Shown piece by piece: positions 47,428 through 57,958 of a stretch of DNA of 64,000 nucleotides; position 1 is the first letter of the stretch; each line of letters begins with the position of its first letter. The stretch is from Phlebopus portentosus (taxonomy: Eukaryota; Basidiomycota; Agaricomycetes; Boletales; Boletinellaceae). Both the position numbers and the translations under genes were made by a program. The DNA is taken from contig JAYXKI010000004.1 of NCBI GenBank assembly GCA_037892935.1, forward strand, positions 62,001-126,000, given 5' to 3'. Below the pieces are notes generated by a model. The model searched no databases, was not told the DNA's origin, and saw only the letters and a program-made list of their open reading frames with translations.

Positions 47428-48981
47428 ATGATAACCAAAACAGAGGCTCAGGAAACTACAGCTTCGGGCTCGTCGAACGTCGAGGAATACGTCGACAAAG
47501 CCAAACGCGCGTTCGCACTTCGGAAATACGAGGAGGCTGTCGAACATTATGCTACTGCTCTAGAACTTACGTGCGTATTCAGAACGAACTGTTCTGAAGC
47601 ACAACAATTTAGCTGACTACTTGTGGTTTCGTTTTATGCAGGGTACAGAAATACGGCGACGAAGCGCCGGAAGCAGCGGACTTGTACTTTGCGTATGGAA
47701 AGGCGCTGCTGGAGAATGCTATAAGTCAGAGTGGTGTGCTGGGAAAGGAGCAGGCTGAGGATACGCTTTTGAAGGAAGAGGGGACTGAAAGTGGTGAGTG
47801 GCGTGCGGACAAAGAATTGGAAAGCCACAAGACGTGTTTTGACGCGTTCTCTCGGTCACAATAGGTGCTGACGGAGCTTCGAAACCCTTCATTTCATTCT
47901 CTGGAGATGCAGAAGAGGAAGCTGAGGATAAGGTTGTTGACTTGTTCGCAGAAGCAAATGCCGCCGTCGAGGCTGAGAAAGAACGGGAGGGTGGAGGCGA
48001 AGACGAAGAGGGAGATGACGATGACGGAGAACCTGAGGATGACTTCAACGCTGCGTGGGAGGTGCTTGACCTTGCTCGTGCATTGTATGAGAAGAGGAAG
48101 GATGAAGATGATGCGATTAAGCTTAAGCTTGCGGATACTTACATTACTTTGGGAGATGTTTCTCTCGAGACAGGTGAGATACACCATCTTTCCTAAGAGA
48201 AACCCGCCACATATATTGACATTGCCCAATTTGTAGAGAAATTTGATGTGGCCATCCCAGACTACGAATCGGGCCTTGCACTCAAATCCGAGCTTCTTCC
48301 TATCTCGTCCCGACAGCTCGCAGAGGCGCATTACAAGCTCAGCATGGTTCTCGATCTGACGTCGGGTAAGCTGTCACAAGCTATTCGGCATGCAGAGAAG
48401 GCGCTTGAGAGCGTGGAGACGCGCCTTGCGGAGTTGAGGATTGGATTGAGTGGACAGCTTCCTCCGTTACCGGAACCCCCTCAGGCCGCTGCTTCGAAGC
48501 AGGATGTTAAAGGGAAGGGGAAGGCTGCGCCTGTTAGGGCTGCACAGGAGGAACTTGTCCAGAATATGAGTAAAAGCCAGATTGAGGCGGAGATTAAGGA
48601 GCTGGAGGGTCTTCGTGAGGATCTCGCTCTGAAGGTTTGTGATCATTGTCTGTGCTTATGCAGTGGCGATTCATCGAGCCATAGGTTGACGAATTGAGAA
48701 CGAGTCCCGCGAATGAGCTCACTAACGCCCCGGCTCTCGTAGCGAAGGCGCTCGACGAAGAGTTGAATGCCGGGACAAAACCTGGGGATCCATCCAAACC
48801 GCTTGTGATTAACGACCTGAATCAGATGGTTCGGAAGAAGAAAAAACCTGCAGCGGAGGCATCTACGATGCAGAACGGAGATGCGGAGGTGAATGGGAAG
48901 AGAAAGGCTGGAGAAGTGGTGGATGAGGTAATCGATGGGTCGAAGAAGGCGAAAGTCGAGGATGTATCAGCGACTCAATAA
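47428..48981 (+). CDS. SIM3: NASP/Sim3/Hif1-family histone H3 chaperone (SHNi-TPR)
   Basis: Binds H3-H4 and in fission yeast (Sim3) delivers CENP-A. From the chosen ATG: MITKTEAQETTASGSSNVEEYVDKAKRAFALRKYEEAVEHYATALEL, TPR1, with the first intron after 47570. TPR2 (DEAPEAADLYFAYGKALLENAI) is followed by a long acidic insert (VEAEKEREGGGEDEEGDDDDGEPEDD) that interrupts the TPRs, a family hallmark. TPR3 is FNAAWEVLDLARALYE...LADTYITLGDVSLE, TPR4 is FDVAIPDYESGLALK. Then comes a coiled coil (SQIEAEIKELEGLREDLALK). The C-terminus carries basic nuclear signals (MVRKKKKP and GKRKAGE). Upstream in-frame ATGs at 47287 and 47356 would add 24-47 residues; 47428 fits the family better. Four introns, intact. 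Confidence 0.9.
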
Positions 48982-49222
48982 AATGAGGCCTTCGGTAAAA
49001 TACATGCATGGTTGCTATGTCTCGAACTTCTGCTGTCTTTTACTGTTGCTGTTGTTGCTGGATATTTACCTATTTTTATTAACATAGGATGCCGTATACG
49101 TACACACTATTGTTTGGTCTGTGTCTCCGGAGAATAAACCCATCAAACAGAAATATCTCAAACGAATGAAAGCATCATCTGTATATATTAATCCTGTATC
49201 CGCGATATATGTGTACAAGTAA

Positions 49223-50792
49223 TCAAAATGGCAGCCTCGACGCCGAGATTTTTTCGTGCTTGAACTTCTTTTTGCCTTCTCCCGACCCAAACTCGGCTAC
49301 GATGTGACCCTTATCATCTTTACTCCGCATAATATATTTGTACGTGCAGAGTCCCTCGAGGCCTACGGGCCCACGAGCATGTATGCGTCCAGTGCTGATA
49401 CCGACTTCAGTGCCGAACCCATAGCGGAAGCCATCTGCAAAACGCGTGCTGGCATTTACGTAGGTACCCGCGGAGTCGACACCACGGCAGAATTGAGTCG
49501 CGTTGGCTTGGGATTCGGTTACAATCGCGTCGGTGTGGTGCGATGAGTGAGCGTTGATGTACCGGATGGCGGCGGAGAGTGAGGGGACTGTGAGGACGCT
49601 TAGGGTGAGTGAGAGGTGTTCGGTGGAGTAGTCCTCTGGTTTTGAGGGTCGTACGCGAGTGCTGAGGTTGGGAACAGAAACGGGCAGGTTTTGGAGCACG
49701 GAAAGTGAGGGAGTATCGCAGAGCAGCAAGACCCCTGCTTCGAGGAGGGCTTTTGCTACATTGGACCAGAGGGTAGTCAGAAGCTTCTCGTGCACGAGGA
49801 GCGTTTCAGCTGCGTTACAGGCAGCTGGGTAATCAGTCTAACATAGCTTCCATGAATCATTGAAAGTTCAAGAACATCGATCCAGCACTGACTTTTGAAT
49901 CTACAACGATCCTAACCGCTTTTGCTTCATCAGCACTCTCGTCCAAAAATACAGTACACAGCCCGTCTGCATGCCCCATAACAGGTATTCGCGTATTATT
50001 TTGGATATGTCGAACAAGGCTATTGCTTCCTCGCGGGATGACGAGATCAATATATCGGTCTTGAGACAGGAGAGAGGAGACTTCTTCTCGTGTTTGGATG
50101 GTTTGGATGTAATCATGTGGAAGCTGGGTTTTCGAGAGTGCTGTGCGGATAGCTTGGGAGAGGAGGGCAGTTGTGCGGATGGATTCTTTCCCGCCTTTTA
50201 GGATTGCAGCGTTTCCTGCAAGGTATCAGCGTATAGTGAGCGACTGAAGCGTCTTCAAGCTTTGCAAAGACCGACCGGACTTGATTGCCAAAGCTGCAAT
50301 GTTAACAACTACCTCCGGCCGAGCCTCGAATATGACGAGCAGCACGCCGATGGGACATGAGACACGATACAGCTCCAGGTTGTCATCCAGTTCGGATGCA
50401 TACGATACGTTCCCTGTTGGGTCGGGCAGCGCAGCGACGTCCATAACACCCTGTAGCATAGCATCCCACTTATCCCCCTTGAATAGGTCCAATCGTTTTA
50501 CGAGAGATGAGGACAGTCGACCCGCCTCAACTTCTCGCTGTGCCGCCTAATATCAGATAAAAATAGATATAATCAATACTGTAGTTAGTGCTACACAGCA
50601 ATCGGAATAGAATAGGTTATACAGCACCTCCAAATCGACTTTATTGGCTTCTTGGATCTCAGGCTGCAGCGCCTCTAGTTCGGATTTGATGAGATGCAGT
50701 GCTTTTATACGTTCAGATGCATCTATGAGTTGGGACGCCTCGAACGCTGCCTTTGCGGCTTTTGCGATTTGGGTTGCACTCTCTTCACTCAT
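49223..50792 (-). CDS. PRO2: Gamma-glutamyl phosphate reductase (glutamate-5-semialdehyde dehydrogenase)
   Basis: Second step of proline synthesis: NADPH-dependent reduction of gamma-glutamyl phosphate. Starts MSEESATQIAKAAKAAF. Landmarks: RVSCPIGVLLVIFEARPEV, the GNAAILKGGKE segment, DRYIDLVIPRGSNSLV, and the catalytic cysteine block DYPAACNAAETLLVH. Late blocks are HTDAIVTE, STRFADGFRYGFGTEVGIST and ARGPVGLEGLCTYKYI. The catalytic Cys is present. About five exons; the first intron follows VDLE near 50640. The gene ends with a Lys-rich tail (GKKKFKHEKISASRLPF). An upstream TTG gives a longer frame, but the ATG at 50792 is the only ATG. Complete and of normal length, about 440 residues. Confidence 0.95.
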
Positions 50793-51345
50793 GGGACTTT
50801 GCAAGAGATGATGATACTTAAAGGTCTTCGTAGCTGTCGGCGTCCGAGTCTATGTAGAAATATGCCGCTGAAATCTTTTTCCGAGCCGAGCTACAACCCA
50901 CGTGTCTTTTACACTTCAAACGCGTTACAGTTATTTCTCTGTACTACCCACGCACGCATCGTTTTCAATACAAACACTTCATGTACAAGTGATCGGCGGA
51001 GATCGATGCGATTTATCCCATCACCCATTAAAAAAATCAGATTACTGCATGCCTGAGAAGAACTTGTGGTCCATAGCTGACGTCAAGGCTGAAAGAGCAT
51101 GTTCACGAGTGGTATCGGAGAAGGAGAGTATGAAAACGAGAATGAAATTGAAAAAGAAGGTAACGAGCCATGAGTGTTGTATAAATACAGAAATGAATGG
51201 AAGTAAGCGTAACGAGTAACATACCGAGACTGAAAGAACTGAATCGGAGAAAAAGCGAGCGAGTATGTGAAGTGAATGAAATACACAAGCCATAAGGAAA
51301 ACAATAAGATGCTAATCGAGAGCACGAACGCACAAAAAAATGGAA
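50793..51345. other. PRO2 promoter and AP180-like 3' flank
   Basis: About 550 bases. The left part is the PRO2 upstream region; the right part (51060-51345) is purine-rich on the plus strand and probably holds the 3' UTR of the next minus-strand gene. No gene seen. Confidence 0.4.
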
Positions 51346-54300
51346 CTAGATTAAGGACGCAACACCGTTCTGCCGCTTCGATGCGTCGCCTGTGGCGCCT
51401 CGGAAGAGATTGGAGCCGAGAGACGGGGTATTGTTTGTTGAATTCGGGCTCAAACTTGACCCGAATTGAGAGTTCGGTAGAGGGGGCATGCCGCCGCCTA
51501 GTTGAGTGGTCGTTGGATTGAACATGGAAGCGCGGAAAGGATTGGCAACGCCTGACCCTGTCATTTGGGGGCGCAGACCTACACTTAACGATGATCCGAA
51601 AGTTGATCCCCCTCCACCAAGCCCTCCCAGGCCTGTCGCCTGTGCGTTCAATGTGCCAAGTCCCGAGGAGTTACCTAAGCCCGTTGTTGTGGATGAAAGC
51701 CCACCAAACGAAGGGGTGGCCGTAGAATTTGAGTTTGATGCTGTCGAAGAACCAAGAGCACTGAATGAAGGTTCGTTGATTGTCGACGAGGTCGTCTGCG
51801 AAGGCGATGACGCAGATCCTATGCCCCCGGCACTGAAGCCAGTCCCGGTAGGTTGTGCCAATTGCTTATCCGGGGTCGTCGAAGGCTCAGGAATGGGCGG
51901 CAAGGACTCAAGTAAAGACGCTCCAAAAGAAGACGTTGGCTTGAATGCTCTAATACCTGAAAATCCTGTCATTTGAGGACGCGACGGTGGAGAGCTTGAC
52001 AATGCGGAAGTCGCGTTCGTCGTTCCAGTCGGTTGGCTAGAAAACGCGGATGCTGATGTGAACTGTGACGTCAATGAAGGAGTTCCAGTTGTGTCAGTTC
52101 CGGGCTTATTCATGTCAAGTGCCCAATTCTTGTTGAATGAGAATGATGAAGCAACGCCAGACATATTCATGCCATCCGTAGAGTTCGACGAAGGTGCCTG
52201 CGAGACGGAGCTCGTGGAGGACACCGCGCCCCGTTGAACAGTTGGAGATGGAATGGATTGTTGTGCACCGAGTCCAGGGCCCTTGTTGAACATCCCTGTA
52301 GCCAACTCCTGTAAAGTTGGTGGCTTGGGGACTGGCGGTGCTGGTTCTTGTGGACTACCGAACGGATTCCTGGAACCTGTCTGATGAGCAGCCACAGGTT
52401 TGGACATTTCAAAAACATTGTTAGTGTTGGTCAGCGGCGTCGAAGCGGGTCTTTGCGGTAGCTGTTGGGCGTTCATTGTATTTACTGTACTTGGCGGGCT
52501 GCTCGTTGCATTCTGCATAGGCGTCGGTCCAAATGTGGAATTCTGCATGTTCTGCTGTATTTGTCCGTTCGACTGTGGAACAGAGAAAGGCGAGCCCGGC
52601 TGTTGGAAAGCGTTGCCGTTTGATGCAGGAGGGAATGAAAGACCAAATGTGGGTACACCAGTGCTCTGTGGCATCAACATACTCTGACGGAACGGGTTGG
52701 CGCCTGTTATCTGAGGCTGCAAGAAGCCTGTTGGTTGCGGGCGAAGGAATGAGGAAAAGGAAGGGTGCTGTCCTTGATTGAGACCAGTCGGTTGCGGCTG
52801 CTGGAAGGCCATATTGGGCATCCCCGTCGGCTGCGGTGGCATCAAACCTGTTGGCTGAGATACCTGAGGTTGAACAAATGGCATGGCCTGCGACTGTTGG
52901 GGAAATGCTCCGGTAATCATCATTGACTGGCGCATGGCGAAAGGGTTATGAGCAGCATGCTGTTGCTGCTGGAGAAGTTGACTGATGCAGGGATGATCAG
53001 TTCCTTCTAAAAAGGCTGAGGGCGATTGAGTAGCTTACTTGGTTGGCTGCGAAGCAAACATGGCAGTCTGCTCCTCCTCGATGGAAGCAAAGAAGTCAAT
53101 CAAAGCCTTGTTTTCCGTAGGAGGCTTTGCAGTTGAAGAGCTAGCTTCAGCATTCGACAATGAGGGAAGCGGGGTCGCTAAAGTAAGAAATCGATCAGAT
53201 AAGAATCTGGAAAAGACGTCAGAAAGACTGACCTTTAGCAGTTCCGTTTGGTGCTTTAGTGCCTTCCCTTGCATTCTTGTCCGCCGAAGCCTTGGTAGTT
53301 TTGTATTCGATACGATTCTGCTCAAAATTCGGGTCGTTCAAGTATTCTTCAAGCGCTGCCACGAGTGACACTGGAGCCTGGGGTGACCCAGAGGAACCAG
53401 ATGAGCGGTTACATTGGAACTGTATAATTTGTAACTTACATGTTTGAGATTTGGGACAGGAACGTTCAGTAGGTTTTGCAGTTTCCTCGCAACACCGAGA
53501 TATTCAACCACTTTCTCAGTTTGCTTGCAGAAACTCCGGTAGATATTAAGGGCAGCTTCTGCGTCAACATGCGACATCTCGAAATAGTGCTCCAACACGT
53601 TGATGACTCCCTCGTTTACGGCTTGGAAGAGAATAAGTAGGTCCTTGACCAACATACGGAGCGCCGTTACATTAAGATCGTCCTCCAAGTTGTCGAAATA
53701 AAACTTGAGTAAATATTTGGTTTAGTCGAAGCGTTAGATGAAGAACAGAAAGGAACATACGCGGCATTCTACAAGAGCATTGATTGTCCTCTGCACGACT
53801 TTCGTCTCCCGCAGTAGGCCCTTCTCAACTGTCATTGAGCGCAACTTTCGCCCCATCATCGTTTTGCTTCTCTGAGGACCATTAGAAGCTCTAGCGGTAC
53901 TACCAATCGCACTCTCAACTCGAGCGTCGCGGTTTGAGTCACTTTGCACCCTCACTGGGTCATGTTTCAAGTCCTTGTATGTACGAATCCTTGTATCAAG
54001 ATAGATGGCGTAATTTTGCAAATTCTTGGGGGTATCGTAGCCTTGAAGTTGCGGCGTAACTATCAGAACGGAGATAAGCTCGAGCATCGCAATACGCACC
54101 ATCCCAGTGCCCGGCAGTGACACTTCTCAAGCGAAGAATGTCGTCAGATGCAAGGGCGGACAAGACGTTATCTGTGGCACCATTGCGAATCATCGTATGT
54201 AGCACAATGAGTGCCTTGAAAACAACCTGCCATCAAACTTGGTGAGAACTGCAACTGCAGACATCACAGCGTTGAACGTACAATAGTATTCGGCTCCCTA

Positions 54301-54500
54301 AGCCGTAAGGCAAGCGCCCGACATACATCATGAACTGCGCCGTCTTCGGAGTACGTTGCGGCGATGATCGGGTCGATGTACTGAAGACAAGCAAATAAGC
54401 AAGCGTACACGGCGAAGATCGGTCAGTTGCATACTTTTGCCTTTGGAGGAGCAGCCTTTGGTTTGCATGCAAGCTTAACCGTCTTGTCGAAGCTCGACAT
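51346..54500 (-). CDS. ANTH-domain clathrin adaptor (AP180/Yap1801-like) with QxTG and NPF motifs
   Basis: Starts MSSFDKTVKLACKPKAAPPKAKYID, which includes the ANTH phosphoinositide-binding pattern (K...PKAKY). The ANTH fold continues through VVFKALIVLHTMIRNG, YDTPKNLQNYAIYLDTRI, a Ser/Arg insert with TMMGRKLRSMTVEKGLLRE, and LEHYFEMSHVDAEAALNIYRSFCKQTEKVVEYL. A short linker leads to an about 530-residue low-complexity tail rich in Gln, Pro, Ser, Thr and Asn. The tail has about ten QxTG motifs (MPPQPTG, LRPQPTG, LQPQITG, LMPQSTG, LNAQATG, LRPQMTG and others) and four NPF motifs (HNPFAMR, ANPFRQS, SRNPFGS, ANPFRAS). This matches yeast Yap1801/2: clathrin-coat adaptors bound by EH proteins through NPF and phosphorylated by Ark1/Prk1 at LxxQxTG. 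About nine exons, intact. Confidence 0.9.
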
Positions 54501-54909
54501 GGCTGGAGAACGAGCCCGATGTTTGTGCACGGTGCCAAGCCCAGATGGCGGGTCGTCGGTGGTTGTATTGGTTGTATCGGCAAGGGATAAACAGAGCCAA
54601 ATCAGGACACGGCATGCTATTGGTAAGCCAAGTGTTCACACTCACAGCTTCTACTTCGCACATGCATTATGCTCGTCGAGAAATTGCAAGAGGGAGCGGT
54701 AGCAGGATGGGATACTTCTTTGAAGTATGAACAACTTATGCGTGGACGATGGCGACACCGAGACGAGCTCGGTTGGACAACCTTGTTAGGGTGAATTACC
54801 AAATGTACATGTTCCTCAAACGCATCTCAAGGCAAGGCGTTCAATTCCGCGCACCGCCTCAGCTATATCAACTTGATCTCCATGGCCTGTTTCCCACCGC
54901 GGTCCTTCC
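54501..54909. other. Divergent promoter region
   Basis: About 410 bases between the ANTH adaptor start (-) and the MLKL-like gene start (+). A plus-strand frame upstream of 54910 could hold a short 5' exon (for example MATPRRARLDNLVRV from 54752), but no confirmed splice links it. Confidence 0.4.
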
Positions 54910-57653
54910 ATGAAGGCCAGCAAGTCGGCCAGGTCCAAGGAAATTCTTCAAAATGCAAGCGACATTCTCGACGTGGCTAGGAACCTAGCTCCCGTTATTC
55001 CAGTCCCGATTCTTTCCTCCATCTTTATTACCGCAAAAGGAATTGTCGACGTATCAATTGTGCGTTTCTCGATATCTTCACAAGGCTTGGTAACAGAATG
55101 TGCTGCAGAAGATGCATCAGGACAAGCGAGAAGCGGCAGAGCTTGCAGAGTATGCTGCCACCTTGACTCGCGTTGTTCATGCGACAATCCGGGGCAGAGA
55201 GAACATGATTGACAAGGATTTGAGTTTATCGCTAACACAGCTCAGCAGGTCAGTCGTCTCCCCTGTCAAATTAGTCCGCGTACTACGTTCTGACAAGCTC
55301 ACGTTAGTTCACTTGATGAAATCAAATCATTCATGGAACACCAGGCTGGTTTGCGATTTTGGGAACGACTCTGTATGCGGTGCGAGATAGCCGAGAAGTT
55401 GGCAGAATATAAGTCCCGCCTTCAGTATGTCATGCAAACTTTCATGGTGAGTTTTCTTCGCAGTTATCTCTCAAATTGTCCATTCACTCTGATTGTCGTA
55501 CAGACAACTTCTGGACTTAGGCAGGAATTGGGATTGCGATATTTAAAGGATGGGATGGATGAACTCAAGGAAACTCTCCAGAGTGGGCAAACTTTCGATG
55601 ATCAGGTATGAGCTATTACAAACGGTAACTGCCAATACTTGACTGATATTTTTCGAAGTTTCGGATATATCGTTGGGGTGAAATTGAATTTCTCCAAGTC
55701 CATGATCTTTCTTCTCAGGGATTTCTTTCTGATGTCGAGATTTATGAAGCGAGGATAGAGGGCCAACCGAAGATTGTAAAGGTGTATCGAAGCCAGAAGG
55801 TGTCTTGATACATGATTTCTTAGCGGCAAGTCGACCTGACGTGGGACATTTTGTACAGACATTTGAAGTCAGCAGGAGAGTTTTGAAACTTGTCCGGTAT
55901 GCCACTCTTTGCAACGAGGGCGGCTGTTCCGGGCTGATATGGGGTAGCGAACGCCCGTTACTACCGTTTGCACAGCTAGAGGGGTACACAAGCGATAGCA
56001 ATACTCCTTTCATCGTATTAAAAGGAGGTTCGTCTCCATGCCTTCGTCTGATTGCTGAAGTCTGAACTTTTCTAGGATTGACAAATATGTTCGACTATCT
56101 GAGGGATCTTGGCATCGAGGACTACTTTGTGGAAAGACTCCGCTTTGTGAGTATGCTCAACGATATGTTTCGTTGTTCTTGGGCTGAAACGGCGTAGATG
56201 ATTGATATGAAGGTAAGATTCAAGGGACTGCCAAGTTAGACGTGATTCACAGCAGATATTTAGCACGCCATGAGATTTTTGGCGGAGAATGGATTACGAT
56301 GGAAAGGCTGGGTGAGCTATTCGGCCTATTCTCTAGGACGCATTAGAACGCGTTACTGACCCACGTCTAGATTGAGAAACTCATGATCAACGACAGTGGA
56401 CGTTTGGTGATTGGCTATGTCGACGATATTGTTCAAAGACTTGACACCGACTCTGATGGAGGCATCTCGCGGATCTTGATAAGTTGGCCAAAGCTAGGGA
56501 TTGCGGAAGGATTGCATGTTCTGTAAGTGTTAAATCTGACATTGTACTCAATTTTGTCAGTTATCTAACGAGTGTGCCAGTGTCGATAGGAAAGATGATA
56601 TTCTTCCGACCTTATACTCAGCTCTTCAGTCTCCAAAGATTGAATATAATATTGACAGAATAAGTACTCTCTGGGGGAGTTACATCGACGAGCTCAATTG
56701 TGGCATCGCGAGTTTCGTCACTGTTACGAACATCCACCCACCACCTCTTGGAAGCGTAGGTCAGCTCAGGCCAACTGTACATGGAGTACACTTCTATAGA
56801 TTGTTCTCGACGTATACCGGGAAGGTGAATGTCCGGACAACTGGACAGATCAGGCCCAGGACGAGCAAGGAGGAAGATGGTGAGGGTGATTATGATATGT
56901 TCAACGCAAGGGATTGGCGTAATTTTGAAGGAGAAGATATCTCGTGAGTTCAAATATCGAATAGTTTCGGGTGTATGGCGACCTCATTTGTGATTCCATC
57001 AGTATGCCCCTCTGCTTGACTGAGGAAACTGGGTCTCTTCTGAGTTATAGAACGTCCTACACGCAGTTACATGGACAAGCACACGTTGTTGAACATTTAA
57101 TTCGGAATAGTACCATCAATCTCGGCTACGAACTGGAATCGCTCGTAGTCGGTCAGTTGCTTTCTTGTTCATTAATCTGTCTTGTTTGGACTTACGAGTT
57201 GATTCGATAGTGTCCGGAGTGATTGAGCGAGCAAGAGCCACGTTTTCTAAGACCCCGGCAGCCTCACCATCTTCACCTTCTTCATCGCCGAAAGGCGCGC
57301 CGCCAACTGTTGAAGGATCGACTTTCTTCCACCCGTATCCGCCGACAAAGCGCGGTTATATGCGAAAGCCATGGGGATACTTATCAGACACAGCCGAAAT
57401 GATCACCGATAACGACGTAAGCAACGAATTTCTTACGACTCACGATGAGACTAGCCCTCCGAACAATTTCCATCTCACCTTGGATGATTTTACTGCGCAT
57501 ACAGAGTAAGTCTGCTTGCCTACTAACTCGAATTTGTTTCGTCACTAACCTTTTTACGTGTCAAGGCAAAGTTATGAATTGTATTGTTTTCAATTTTCAC
57601 CTACTGAAGCAGAAGCGATCCGTTGTATAATTAGAAAGTGTTTGAAGTTCTAA
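54910..57653 (+). CDS. MLKL-like protein: N-terminal four-helix bundle plus pseudokinase domain
   Basis: About 13 exons join in frame. The first part is a helical bundle of the MLKL/HeLo-like type common in Agaricomycetes: DILDVARNLAPVIPVPILSSIF, REAAELAEYAATLTRVVHATI, LSSSLDEIKSFMEHQAG and EIAEKLAEYKSRLQYVMQTFM. The second part resembles a kinase N-lobe (VEIYEARIEGQPKIVKVYRSQK, VSRRVLKLVR, SDSNTPFIVLKGG) and C-lobe (HAMRFLAENGLRWKGWIEKLMINDSGRLVIGYVDD). The HRD Asp is missing, and the DFG position reads GYVD, so it looks like a pseudokinase. A 59-nt intron at 55800-55858 and a 51-nt one near 55898-55948 remove apparent frame breaks. A strong GTAAGT after 57505 leads to a short last exon ending at 57653. 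Role inferred: cell-death or signalling protein; function untested. Confidence 0.72.
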
Positions 57654-57958
57654 GCTTTGGGGATTGTGTTCTCAACTCGGAAGTCCTTTGTAATTACTAT
57701 TCATCCGATCACGGACAATTGCTTTATTTGGATGCCTTATGTAGTGCATTCCCACACGCTAACACACAAAGTCATTCCTTACCTTACGCCTTACGCCTAC
57801 CATCTCGTACCAAGCCACTAGCTTCCACAAAGGTGTTTGAGTTTCCTCTCGAACCCTAATCTACCTTCGGTGCTGGGAATACGCTTTGACTTCTGCATTC
57901 TATTGTACACATGGGGCAGTCGTATTTACGGCCCGCGACAATTTCTGTCAACTTTACC
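57654..57958. other. Convergent spacer
   Basis: About 305 bases between the MLKL-like gene 3' end (+) and the GH3 pseudogene 3' end (-). Nothing supported. Confidence 0.4.

Noticed and set aside
55790..55870. Apparent frameshift in the MLKL-like gene
   Set aside because: A 59-nt GT..AG intron (55800-55858) connects the two frames exactly, so no lesion is needed.
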